From contig BLAA01000001.1 in assembly GCA_017312345.1 (NCBI GenBank), positions 868,001-932,000 on the forward strand: a DNA stretch of 64,000 nucleotides, in the 5' to 3' direction. Source of the DNA: Candidatus Denitrolinea symbiosum. GTDB lineage: Bacteria; Chloroflexota; Anaerolineae; Anaerolineales; Villigracilaceae. A program made the translations under genes and the position numbers. Positions 49,504-57,247 of the stretch are shown one piece after another. Under the pieces are notes generated by a model. It was not told the DNA's origin and made no database searches. It saw only the letters and a list, made by a program, of their open reading frames with translations. How positions within the stretch are numbered: the first letter of the stretch is position 1; the number at the start of each line of letters is the position of its first letter.

Positions 49504-49698
49504 ATGAATCCCTCCAAAATCAAAAACTACGAAATCACCCTCGAAATTGAAACTGGAAACTTGCTTCATCGAAAATTTACCAACAAGGAAGACTTGTTGA
49601 AATTTCTCAGTGAATACGCCAACAATCCCAAAAAGATTCTCAAAGAGATAACTCCGAAGGTTAGGAAAGAATCTCGAAAGCCGTCCGCACGCAAATGA
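49504..49698 (+). CDS. Small Lys-rich protein (64 residues) after the methyltransferase
   Basis: MNPSKIKNYEITLEIETGNL... ends in a basic tail (VRKESRKPSARK). It starts 10 nt after the methyltransferase stop; an in-frame TTG 27 nt upstream is less likely. No family is recognised. Position and composition suggest it travels with the restriction-modification system. A terminator overlaps its end. Confidence 0.55.
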   Translation: MNPSKIKNYEITLEIETGNLLHRKFTNKEDLLKFLSEYANNPKKILKEITPKVRKESRKPSARK

Positions 49699-49711
49699 CG
49701 GCTTTTTTCTT
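49677..49711 (+). terminator. Terminator of the restriction-modification operon
   Basis: AAAGCCGTC and GACGGCTTT form a 9-bp stem around an 11-nt loop and are followed by TTTCTTT; the left arm lies in the end of the small Lys-rich gene. Confidence 0.75.
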
Positions 49712-49791
49712 TCCGTATCTCAATCATTCCCTCTTCATCCTTCCTCCCTTATAATCCCACCAACTAACTCATAATTCAGGAGCGACTCCCC

Positions 49792-52233
49792 ATGCCCCAA
49801 AAGCAGGGTTCTATTAATCTTCCCCTCCCAAAAGAAGACATCCTCCACGACTACCGCCTCGCATACGCCTCCCGCCAAGCCTCCCTCATCGGCCGCCGCG
49901 AAGTGCTGAGCGGCAAGGCGAAATTCGGCATCTTCGGCGACGGCAAGGAACTGGCGAACATCGCCATCGCGCGCGCCTTCCGCAAAGGCGACTGGCGCTC
50001 GGGCTACTACCGCGACCAGACCTGGATGTTCATGCTCGGCGTGATCAACATCCAGCAATGGTTCGCGCAACTCTACGCCCACGCCGATCTCGAAGCCGAA
50101 CCCATCACGGGCGGACGCTCGATGAACGGTCACTACGGCTCGCGCTACATCAACCCCGACGGATCGTGGCGCGTCCAAACCGAGATGTTCAATGTCTCTG
50201 CCGATGTCTCGCCGACTGGCACGCAAATGCCGCGCACGGTCGGGCTGGCGTACGCGTCGGTGGTTTATCGGAATCTCGCAGGGGCAGACAACGCAGCAGG
50301 GGCGGACAACGCAGGTCCGCCCCAACGAAATTTTTCCCACAATGGCGACGAGATCGCCTGGGTCACCATTGGCAACGCCTCCAGCGCGGAGGGCATGTTC
50401 TGGGAGAGCGTCAACGCCATCGGCGTGCTGCAGGCGCCCGCCGTCATCACCGTCTACGACGACGGCTACGGCATCTCCGTCCCCAACCAATTCCAGATGG
50501 TGAAGGAAAACATCTTCGCCATCCTCAAAGGTTTCGAGCGCGAACCGTGCATGGAGGAGGACTGCGAGCGCGGCTACGACCTCCACCAGGTGCGCGGCTG
50601 GGACTACCCCGCGCTGGTCGAAACCTACCGCAAGGCGGCCGAGGTCGCCCGCAAATACCACATCCCGCAGATCGTCCACGTCACCGAACTGACCCAGCCG
50701 CAGGGACACAGCACCAGCGGTTCACACGAACGTTACAAGACTCCCGAACGACTCGCCTGGGAACAGGAATTCGACTGCCTCCACAAAATGCGCGCGTGGA
50801 TGATCGAGCAGCGCGTCGCTTCTGACCTCGAGCTGGGTGAGGCCGAAACGGGCGAACGCGACCGCGTGGAGGGAATCCGCAAAGCCGCGTGGGACGCGTT
50901 CATCAATCCCATCCTCGAGGAGCGCGGCCAGGTGATGGACATGCTGGACGAGATCGCGGCCGCGTCGAGTCACGCGTCAGAGTTGGCCGAGGTTCGGGAG
51001 CGGCTGTCCGCCCTCCCGTCGGTGACGAGGCGGGACGTCCACGCCGCGGCGCACGAAGCGCTGCGAATCCTGCGCGGCGAGGAGCATCCCTCCAAGCAAG
51101 TCCTCGTCCGCTGGAAGCAGGAGCAGGACGCGGTCAATTTCGAGCGCTACGGCTCGCACCTGACGGGCGGCGCCGCGCTGAAAGTCGAGGAGGTCAAGCC
51201 CGCCTATTCCGACTCGTCGCCGACCGTGTTCGGGTTCGAGGTGATGAACGCCGCGTTCGATTCCATTTTGGGACGCGACCCGCGCGTGATCGCGTTCGGC
51301 GAAGACGTGGGCAAACTCGGCGACGTGAACCAGGGCTTCAAAGGGATGCAGGAAAAATACGGCGCGCTGCGCGTGACCGATACGGGCATCCGCGAAGCGA
51401 CGATTTTGGGACAGGCGATCGGCATGGCGATGCGCGGACTGCGCCCGATCGCGGAGATCCAATATCTCGATTATCTGCTCTACGCGCTGCAAGTCATGTC
51501 CGACGATTTGGCGACCCTGCACTGGCGCACCGTGGGCGGACAGTCCGCGCCTGTGATTGTGCGCACGCGCGGACATCGGCTGGAAGGCATCTGGCATTCG
51601 GGTTCGCTCATGTCGGGCATCATCAACCTGGTGCGCGGTATGCACGTGCTGGTCCCGCGTGACATGACCCGCGCCGCTGGTTTTTACAATACCATCTTAA
51701 AATCTGGCGAACCCGCCATCATCGTCGAGGTGTTGAACGGCTATCGCGTCAAAGAAAAATTGCCCGATAACCTGAGCGAGATGACCGTCCCGCTCGGAAT
51801 CCCCGAAACGATTCGCGCGGGCCGCGACCTGACCCTCGTCACCTACGGCGCGTGCTGCCGCATCGCCCTCGACGCCGCGGAGAAGTTGAGCGAAGTCGGC
51901 ATCGAGGTCGAAGTGATAGACGTGCAGTCGCTTCTGCCGTTCGATATTCACGGTAAGATCGTCGAGTCGCTCAAGAAGACCAACCGCATCTTGTTCGTGG
52001 ACGAGGACGTGCCAGGCGGCGCGTCTGCGTACATGCTGCAACAGGTCATCGAAAAACAAGGCGGCTACTTCCACCTCGATTCCCCCGCGCGGACGCTGTC
52101 TGGAACCGAACACCGTCCCGCGTATGGCAGCGATGGCGATTACTGGTCAAAGCCGAATGCGGAGACGATCTTTGATACAGTTTACGAAATGATGAATGAA
52201 GTAGACCCAAATCAATTTCCGAAAATTCTTTAA
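49792..52233 (+). CDS. 2-oxoacid dehydrogenase E1, alpha and beta subunits fused
   Basis: The protein has 813 residues. Residues 1-390 are the E1-alpha part (FGIFGDGKELANIAIARAFR, YYRDQTWMFMLG), with a thiamine-diphosphate region TIGNASSAEGMFWESVNAIG ... VYDDGYGISVPN that departs from the classic GDG...NN. Residues 455-813 are the beta part (IAFGEDVGKLGDVNQGF, RGLRPIAEIQYLDYLLYA, FVDEDVPGGASAYML). It decarboxylates a branched-chain 2-oxoacid or pyruvate and acylates E2. Residues 163-178 (GADNAAGADNAGPPQR) come from a dispersed repeat. TATAAT lies near 49750 and AGGAG before the ATG. E2 follows. Confidence 0.88.
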   Translation: MPQKQGSINLPLPKEDILHDYRLAYASRQASLIGRREVLSGKAKFGIFGDGKELANIAIARAFRKGDWRSGYYRDQTWMFMLGVINIQQWFAQLYAHADLEAEPITGGRSMNGHYGSRYINPDGSWRVQTEMFNVSADVSPTGTQMPRTVGLAYASVVYRNLAGADNAAGADNAGPPQRNFSHNGDEIAWVTIGNASSAEGMFWESVNAIGVLQAPAVITVYDDGYGISVPNQFQMVKENIFAILKGFEREPCMEEDCERGYDLHQVRGWDYPALVETYRKAAEVARKYHIPQIVHVTELTQPQGHSTSGSHERYKTPERLAWEQEFDCLHKMRAWMIEQRVASDLELGEAETGERDRVEGIRKAAWDAFINPILEERGQVMDMLDEIAAASSHASELAEVRERLSALPSVTRRDVHAAAHEALRILRGEEHPSKQVLVRWKQEQDAVNFERYGSHLTGGAALKVEEVKPAYSDSSPTVFGFEVMNAAFDSILGRDPRVIAFGEDVGKLGDVNQGFKGMQEKYGALRVTDTGIREATILGQAIGMAMRGLRPIAEIQYLDYLLYALQVMSDDLATLHWRTVGGQSAPVIVRTRGHRLEGIWHSGSLMSGIINLVRGMHVLVPRDMTRAAGFYNTILKSGEPAIIVEVLNGYRVKEKLPDNLSEMTVPLGIPETIRAGRDLTLVTYGACCRIALDAAEKLSEVGIEVEVIDVQSLLPFDIHGKIVESLKKTNRILFVDEDVPGGASAYMLQQVIEKQGGYFHLDSPARTLSGTEHRPAYGSDGDYWSKPNAETIFDTVYEMMNEVDPNQFPKIL
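50276..50327 (+). repeat. GGGGCGGACAACGCAGGTCCGCCCC repeat inside the E1 gene
   Basis: Two tandem AGGGGC(A/G)GACAACGCAG units are followed by the inverted GGTCCGCCCC, able to form a hairpin. It is translated in frame as GADNAAGADNAGPP. Confidence 0.55.
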
Positions 52234-52380
52234 ACACAAAGGACACGAAGGAGCACAAAGGTTTGTTGAGTGGCGCAAAGAGACGACTTCGTTTTGACCA
52301 TCGCTCGTGATGATCGAAAACAAAGAGCCACAATCATCATTCAACCCTCCTTCGTTGACTTCGTGACCTTCGTGTTTAAA
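52229..52380. repeat. MITE-like element, copy 1
   Basis: The 152-bp element has terminal inverted repeats TTTAAACACAAAGGACACGAAGG and (inverted) TTTAAACACGAAGGTCACGAAG-like ends and no frame of its own. Its left end includes the E1 stop codon. About 90% of it matches copy 2 at 53655-53805. Confidence 0.75.
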
Positions 52381-52397
52381 AAAAGGAGAACTAAATT

Positions 52398-53651
52398 ATG
52401 GCGACAAAAGTGCTTGTACCCCGACTCGGCGAAGGCGTGGATGAAGTCACCATCACAAAGTGGCTTAAAAAAGAAGGCGACTCCGTCAAAGAGTTGGAGC
52501 CGCTGCTCGAAGTCAACACCGACAAGGTGGACACGGAAATCCCCGCGCCCGCTTCGGGCGTGATTCTCAAGATCGAAATGCAGGAAGGTCAGCCCGCGAA
52601 AGTGGGACAGTTGCTGGCGTTGATCGGCGCGGCAGGCGAATCAGTGATCAGTAATCAGTCATCAGTGACCAGCGCGCCCGCGCCATCCGCGCCCGCGCCA
52701 AAAGCGGATGCCGCGCCGTCTCCCGTCTCCCGTCCCCCGTCGCACGACCTCGGCTTCATCTCCCCCGTCGTCGCCAAGATCGCGGCCGAACGCGGGATTG
52801 ACCTGTCCCAGGTCGCAGGCACGGGACTTAACGGTCGCATCACCAAAAACGACGTGTTGAATTTTGTAGAGACCAGAGAGAAGAGAGTAGAGAGTAGGCC
52901 GCCAACCCCAAGCGCTGCGCAACACGCCACGCCTGTTGTCACCCCCGCGCAGGGCGACACGCTCATCAAGCACACCCTCATCCGCAAACAGATCGCGGAT
53001 CACATGGTCATGTCCAAATCCGTCTCGCCGCACGTGCTGACCGTGATGGAAGCGGACATGTCGCGCGTCGTCAGGCATCGCGCCGCCAACAAAGCCGCCT
53101 TCGAGCGCGACGGCGTCAACCTGACCTTCACGGCCTACTTCATGACCGCCATCGTCGCGGGACTGAAAGCCTTCCCCGCCGTCAACGCCTCGTGGACGGA
53201 CGAAGGTCTGCTGCTCCACAAAAGCATCAACATCGGGATGGCGACCTCGCTCGGCGAGGAGGGACTCATCGTCCCCGTCATCAAAGGCGCGGACTCGCTC
53301 TCGCTGCTGGGGATGGCGCGCACGATCAACGACCTGGCGACTCGCGCCCGCGCCCGCAAACTCCAACCCGACGAGGTCAAGGGCGGGACGTTCACCCTCA
53401 CCAATCACGGCATCAGCGGATCGCTCTTCGCCATGCCGATCATCAATCAGCCGCAATGCGGAATCCTGGGAATTGGCGCCATGCAGAAACGCGCGGTCGT
53501 CGTTCCCGCCGTCGGCGGGACAGGGGACGACGCGATCGCCATCCGCCCGATGATCTATCTCTCCTTCGTCTTCGACCACCGCATCCTGGACGGCGCGTCC
53601 GCGGACTGGTTCCTGGTCAAGGTCAAAGAGACGCTGGAGAATTGGGCATAA
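52398..53651 (+). CDS. 2-oxoacid dehydrogenase E2, dihydrolipoamide acyltransferase
   Basis: The protein has 417 residues. The lipoyl domain (residues 1-78) carries LEVNTDKVDTEIPAPASG with the lipoylated Lys. The E3-binding domain shows SPVVAKIAAERGIDLSQVAG. The catalytic domain ends with FVFDHRILDGASADWFL (His and Asp of HxxxD). It takes acyl groups from E1 and passes them to CoA. Both linkers are encoded by dispersed repeats: residues 82-92 (SVISNQSSVTS), 106-115 (SPVSRPPS) and 157-167 (TREKRVESR). GGAG precedes the ATG. MITE-like repeats flank the gene on both sides; no E3 gene is nearby. Confidence 0.92.
   Translation: MATKVLVPRLGEGVDEVTITKWLKKEGDSVKELEPLLEVNTDKVDTEIPAPASGVILKIEMQEGQPAKVGQLLALIGAAGESVISNQSSVTSAPAPSAPAPKADAAPSPVSRPPSHDLGFISPVVAKIAAERGIDLSQVAGTGLNGRITKNDVLNFVETREKRVESRPPTPSAAQHATPVVTPAQGDTLIKHTLIRKQIADHMVMSKSVSPHVLTVMEADMSRVVRHRAANKAAFERDGVNLTFTAYFMTAIVAGLKAFPAVNASWTDEGLLLHKSINIGMATSLGEEGLIVPVIKGADSLSLLGMARTINDLATRARARKLQPDEVKGGTFTLTNHGISGSLFAMPIINQPQCGILGIGAMQKRAVVVPAVGGTGDDAIAIRPMIYLSFVFDHRILDGASADWFLVKVKETLENWA
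52641..52670 (+). repeat. CAGTGATCAGTAATCAGT repeat inside the E2 gene
   Basis: Units of ATCAGT(G/A)ATCAGT are read in frame as SVISNQSSVTS in the linker after the lipoyl domain. Confidence 0.65.
52715..52741 (+). repeat. CGTCTCCCGTCCCCCGTC repeat inside the E2 gene
   Basis: Units of GTCTCCCGTC are read as SPVSRPPS just before the E3-binding domain. It is the reverse complement of the repeat at 26512-26553. Confidence 0.6.
52867..52897 (+). repeat. AGAGAAGAGAGTAGAGAGTAG repeat inside the E2 gene
   Basis: AGAGAG-type units are read as TREKRVESR between the E3-binding and catalytic domains. It belongs to the family seen at 27065-27095 and 56425-56460. Confidence 0.6.
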
Positions 53652-53654
53652 TTC

Positions 53655-53805
53655 TTTAAACACGAAGGACACAAAGGGACTCAAAGGTTTGTTGAGCGGC
53701 GCAAAAAGACGACCTCGTTTTGACCATCGCTCGTGATGATCGAAAACGAAGAGCCACAACCATCACTCAACCATCCTTCGTTGCCTTCGTGTCCTTTGTG
53801 TTTAA
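53655..53805. repeat. MITE-like element, copy 2
   Basis: The 151-bp copy has ends TTTAAACACGAAGGACACAAAGG and (inverted) TTAAACACAAAGGACACGAAGG, a nearly perfect terminal inverted repeat of about 22 bp. The core (TTTTGACCATCGCTCGTGAT) is identical to copy 1. Confidence 0.75.
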
Positions 53806-53850
53806 GCTCTTCTCACCGCTCGTAAGAGATTCTTCTCAAAACGGAACAAA

Positions 53851-54468
53851 ATGACTCACTTCGACGAACGCGCCAAAGACTGGGACTCGGATCCCCAAAA
53901 AGCGGCGCGCGCCCGCGCCGTGGCAGACGCCATCCGCGCCGCGATCCCGCTTTCGACCGAAATGTCCGCCCTCGAATACGGCTGCGGGACGGGGCTGCTC
54001 AGCTTCGCCCTGCAACCCGACCTTGGTCCGATCACGCTGGCGGACACGTCGCAGGGCATGTTGGATGTGCTGGGCGAAAAAATTGCGAATTCAGGCGCGG
54101 TTAACATGCGTCCCATCCGCCTCGACCTTTCGACCGATCTCCTGCCTGCCGAGAGATTCGACATCGTCTATTCGCTGATGGTCCTGCACCACGTCCACGA
54201 CGCGAGGGGAATCCTGGGCAGGTTTTACGATGTCCTCAAGCCGAACGGATACCTGGTCGTCGCCGACCTGGACAAGGAAGATGGCTCCTTTCACACCGAC
54301 GGCTCGACTGACGTCCACAAAGGATTCGACCGCGCCGAATTGCAGAAATGGGTCGAGGCGGCGGGATTCGGAAACGTCAACGTTTCGACCGCGTATGAAG
54401 TCAAGAAAATCGTAGACGGCGTGGAGAAGGCTTTCCCCGTGTTTTTACTGTCCGCGCGGAAGAAGTGA
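53851..54468 (+). CDS. Class I SAM-dependent methyltransferase
   Basis: The protein has 205 residues. MTHFDERAKDWDSDPQKAAR is the opening common to the DUF/UbiE-like 'FDERAxxWD' methyltransferases. Motif I is ALEYGCGTGLLSFAL, then ITLADTSQGML, and DIVYSLMVLHHVHD. The substrate, small molecule or quinone-like, is unknown. It stands alone after the second MITE-like element; no clear ribosome site precedes the ATG. Confidence 0.82.
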   Translation: MTHFDERAKDWDSDPQKAARARAVADAIRAAIPLSTEMSALEYGCGTGLLSFALQPDLGPITLADTSQGMLDVLGEKIANSGAVNMRPIRLDLSTDLLPAERFDIVYSLMVLHHVHDARGILGRFYDVLKPNGYLVVADLDKEDGSFHTDGSTDVHKGFDRAELQKWVEAAGFGNVNVSTAYEVKKIVDGVEKAFPVFLLSARKK

Positions 54469-54657
54469 CGGCAAGCGCGCCTCCGCCAACCGCGCGGCGC
54501 GGGATGCGTCCTCGTCCAGACGATGCCGTCCAAGGCTCGGAATCCCGAATTCTGCGAATCCCGACGCGGAAGACGCCGCGACGCGGACCGATGACCTGGA
54601 TGGAAGCAGTCTATCTGATGCGCGTCGGAAGGGCGCGTTAGCGCGGTAACCGGCGAA

Positions 54658-54825
54658 TTAGCGCAGGAAGAACGACAGAACGATGAGGATGACGAAGAAC
54701 GATCCCGCCAGAGTTCCGATGCGTTTGAGGTCGCGCTTCACGTCGCTGTAATCGGGGTTGAACTCCGCTGGCGTCTGTGTGGACGCGGCGGCGCGGCGGA
54801 CGGTCGAACGTTTGCTTTTTGCCAT
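54658..54825 (-). CDS. Small single-pass membrane protein (55 residues)
   Basis: MAKSKRSTVRRAAASTQTPA... ends in GTLAGSFFVILIVLSFFLR, one C-terminal membrane segment after a basic, Ser/Thr-rich cytosolic part containing FNPDYSDVKRDLKR. AAGGAG lies 8 nt before the ATG, so it is very likely translated. Function is unknown; similar short tail-anchored proteins with an N-P-D-Y-x-D-V-K-x-D-L element are widespread in Chloroflexota (from memory). It lies just upstream of the sortase region but on its own transcript. Confidence 0.65.
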   Translation of the reverse strand: MAKSKRSTVRRAAASTQTPAEFNPDYSDVKRDLKRIGTLAGSFFVILIVLSFFLR

Positions 54826-54928
54826 AGGGCGCTCCTTGAGCGACGCGGCTGCGCGTCGCGGATTTATTTTTCAGGGTCGGCGCTTCGCGAAAGAAGCGTT
54901 GGTAGTCTCGGCCTGCCGATGCCGGCCG

Positions 54929-55819
54929 TCAATTCTGCAATTTCGCAAAGACAACGATGCGCTGCGTGTTGACCATGTAAGGATAACACGAAATCAACGT
55001 GGCGGTCGAGTCGGGCGTAGGCGCCATCACTTCCACTTGCGTCGGCTCCACAATGCTCGCGCCGGTCACCACGTAAACATACTGGCGCTGCTGGGTATAG
55101 ATGATCACCAGATCGCCTGGGACGAGTTTATCGAGAAAACGAAAGAGCGACCCGTACACATCGTTATGCGCCGAAAGCACCACATTCCCGCTCTGGCCGG
55201 GGTTGGCCGAGCCGATGTGCTGCCCCACGCCCTTCTTCAACTGTTCCCAGCCGTCGCCCTGCACCACCGGCGCGTTCACGCGCAGCGCGGGGATCGAAAT
55301 GCGGATGGCCTGCTCCGGTCCCGGCGTGGGGACGGTGATGCTTCCCAGCGACTGCACCATCGGGCGCAGGTGTTCGGGAATCTCGGCGTCGTTCGGGCGG
55401 GAGTTGCCCTGCGCGTCGGGCGGGGTGTGTCCCGACGGAAGCACCACGGCCGTCACCAGCGGGGTCGGCTCAACGGCGGCGGGAGCGAGCGCCTCGGCCA
55501 CCTCCCGATTCAGGTCGCGCAGGATTCCCATCCCGCTCAGGATGACGCCGACCAGCCCGACGACCGCGAGGACTTCCACCGCGAAGAGCAGGCGGTCCAA
55601 CGTCCGCCTCCCGCGCGTGACCTCGGGCGGGGCCGCGGCTTGGGGACGCGACTCAGTCGCCGGGGCCGCGCCCGGCTCGAGGTCCGCCGCGACCGCCACC
55701 ACGCGTCCCGTGCGGCGGAAGTGTTCGATGCGTTCCCGCCGCGCGCCGCGTCGCTTTTCGATCAACAGGCGGCGCAGTTCCTGTTCGGTCAATTCTTCGG
55801 GGGTTTTCCTTCTGGGCAT
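54929..55819 (-). CDS. Sortase (class D/E-like)
   Basis: The protein has 296 residues. A long cytosolic N-terminus rich in Arg and Pro leads to a membrane segment (LLFAVEVLAVVGLVGVILSGMG). The sortase barrel contains the catalytic His in NVVLSAHNDVYGSLFRFL, Cys in TLISCYPYMVNTQRIVVFAK and the Arg in NTQR, in the usual TLxxC spacing. It should cut and attach surface proteins, but no LPxTG-like substrate is encoded here. TATAAT lies 9 nt before the ATG at 55819. Confidence 0.88.
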   Translation of the reverse strand: MPRRKTPEELTEQELRRLLIEKRRGARRERIEHFRRTGRVVAVAADLEPGAAPATESRPQAAAPPEVTRGRRTLDRLLFAVEVLAVVGLVGVILSGMGILRDLNREVAEALAPAAVEPTPLVTAVVLPSGHTPPDAQGNSRPNDAEIPEHLRPMVQSLGSITVPTPGPEQAIRISIPALRVNAPVVQGDGWEQLKKGVGQHIGSANPGQSGNVVLSAHNDVYGSLFRFLDKLVPGDLVIIYTQQRQYVYVVTGASIVEPTQVEVMAPTPDSTATLISCYPYMVNTQRIVVFAKLQN

Positions 55820-55828
55820 GGCGGAGCG

Positions 55829-55834
55829 ATTATA
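55829..55834 (-). promoter_or_regulatory. -10 box of the sortase gene
   Basis: TATAAT on the minus strand (55834 to 55829) is 9 nt before the ATG, predicting a leader of about 2-3 nt. Confidence 0.5.
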
Positions 55835-55864
55835 CCAAGCATTGCCAAAAGCGCGCCGAGTCGG

Positions 55865-55870
55865 TATAAT
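55865..55870 (+). promoter_or_regulatory. -10 box of tRNA-Val
   Basis: TATAAT ends 12 nt before the mature 5' end of the tRNA. Confidence 0.6.
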
Positions 55871-55882
55871 GTCGGTCTGTTC

Positions 55883-55956
55883 GGGCGGGTAGCTCAGCTG
55901 GTTAGAGCATCGCGTTGACATCGCGAAGGTCGCAGGTTCGAGTCCTGTCTCGCCCA
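55883..55956 (+). tRNA. tRNA-Val (anticodon GAC)
   Basis: The 74-nt cloverleaf begins GGGCGGGTAGCTCAGCTGG. The anticodon arm is TCGCG-TTGACAT-CGCGA, giving GAC; the T-arm is GCAGGTTCGAGTCCTGT; the acceptor end is CTCGCCCA. CCA is not encoded. It has its own TATAAT box and terminator. Confidence 0.95.
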
Positions 55957-55986
55957 CAAAAAAGCCCCTTGGGGCTTTTTTGTTTT
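55957..55986 (+). terminator. Terminator of tRNA-Val
   Basis: AAAAAAGCCCC and GGGGCTTTTTT form a perfect stem with a TT loop directly after the tRNA. Confidence 0.85.
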
Positions 55987-56091
55987 TACGCAGGCCAGCC
56001 AATGTTGGGCCGCGTCGGCGAGCGACTTCGGGGTATCATTGAAGTCGTCCCGTTCGAATGCTCCTGTGATTCCGAACCCCCGGAGATTCCC

Positions 56092-57240
56092 ATGACCTCC
56101 TTCTTCCCCTACGACGCCCTCGCCTGGCCCGAAGTCGCCGGCCTGCCGCGTGATGTTCCCCTCGTCCTGCCGCTTGGTTCGTCCTTTGATTCTGAGCAAC
56201 TCGCCGCGCAATTGGGACATCCCAGCCGCATCGGCATTCTCCCGTCCATCCCCTTCGGCTGGCGCGGCAGCGGACTGGCCGTCCCCGAAGCGCTGCTCGC
56301 CGCGTATGTCCGCAACCTGCTCGACAGTCTCCGCGATGACGGGTTCACGCGCGTCTACGCCCTCACCCCTCAAGGCATTGACCTCGGCCTCGGTGAATCC
56401 CAAGTACGCAATACGCAACACGCACTACTCTCTAATCTCTACTCTCTAATCTCTGATTCCGAACGCGGCAAAGTCATCCTCATCCCCATCGGCCACACCG
56501 AGCAGCACGGATTTCATTTGGCGCTGTCGGTGGACACGGTCATCATCGAAGCCATCGCCAAAGGGACGGCGGGACGCGTCCCCGCGCAGGCGTACGCGTT
56601 ACCCGTCATGCCTTACGGCGTCAGCACGCACCGCGCCTCCTTCGCCGCGACGCTCAACGCGGGCGGACGCGCCTTCGAGGATTTCTGGCTCGGCGTCGTG
56701 GACGTCCTCGCGGCGCGCGGCTTCGACCGTTTCTACTTCATGAGCGGACACGGCGGCAACATGTCGTTCCTCGTCAATATCGTCAAGTACGCGGGCGAGC
56801 GTCACCGGCGCATCTTCTGCGCCACGGCCTTCCTCCACACCGCAGGGCGCATCGGCGCGGCCGCGCTCGAAAAATACCGCGCCTCGCCCATCGGCGGGAT
56901 GGGACATGCGGGCGAACTGGAGACCTCCTACATGCTCCACCTGTGCCCCGACCTCTGTCACATGGAGCGCGTGGTGGACGAGACCGACTTCGTGTCCACG
57001 CCCGATTACTACATGGACTGGATCGAGGGCGGCAGTCTCATCGCCAACCCGCCCTGGGACGACGACACCCGGACCGGCGCGTACGGCGCGGGGAGTCTCG
57101 CGACCGCGGAGAAGGGACGTCTCTGGCTGGAGGCGGCTATCGAGGAGAAGGCCGCTCATGTGGCCGAAATCCACGAGCAACACCGCCGCCGCGAGGAGAG
57201 ACGCGAGGCGGGCTGGGGTTTGTGGGGAAAAGGGCTATAA
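56092..57240 (+). CDS. Creatininase family protein with an N-terminal degenerate half
   Basis: The protein has 382 residues; creatininases are usually about 250. The catalytic domain starts near VILIPIGHTEQHGFHLALSV (metal-binding Glu and His), continues with VMPYGVSTHRASF, YFMSGHGGNMSFL and MGHAGELETSYML. The first 100 residues (PLVLPLGSSFDSEQLAAQLG ... DDGFTRVYALTPQG) look like a decayed copy of the same fold. Between them, residues 104-123 (QVRNTQHALLSNLYSLISDS) are encoded by dispersed repeats. Members open cyclic amides. The ATG at 56092 follows CGGAG; its frame runs on into the tRNA, which is not coding. Confidence 0.83.
   Translation: MTSFFPYDALAWPEVAGLPRDVPLVLPLGSSFDSEQLAAQLGHPSRIGILPSIPFGWRGSGLAVPEALLAAYVRNLLDSLRDDGFTRVYALTPQGIDLGLGESQVRNTQHALLSNLYSLISDSERGKVILIPIGHTEQHGFHLALSVDTVIIEAIAKGTAGRVPAQAYALPVMPYGVSTHRASFAATLNAGGRAFEDFWLGVVDVLAARGFDRFYFMSGHGGNMSFLVNIVKYAGERHRRIFCATAFLHTAGRIGAAALEKYRASPIGGMGHAGELETSYMLHLCPDLCHMERVVDETDFVSTPDYYMDWIEGGSLIANPPWDDDTRTGAYGAGSLATAEKGRLWLEAAIEEKAAHVAEIHEQHRRREERREAGWGLWGKGL
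56403..56460 (+). repeat. Repeat cluster inside the creatininase gene
   Basis: ACGCAATACGCAACACGCA units are followed by CTCTAATCTCTACTCTCTAATCTCTG units. Together they encode the linker between the two halves of the creatininase-like protein. Confidence 0.65.
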
Positions 57241-57241
57241 T
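57236..57241 (+). promoter_or_regulatory. -10 box of the thioesterase gene
   Basis: TATAAT overlaps the stop of the creatininase gene and ends 6 nt before the ATG at 57248; no ribosome site fits between. Confidence 0.55.
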
Positions 57242-57247
57242 CTCCGC

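Noticed and set aside
55915..56091. Upstream extension of the creatininase frame through tRNA-Val
   Set aside because: The extension crosses the tRNA and its terminator; the ATG at 56092 has a ribosome site and begins the protein sensibly.
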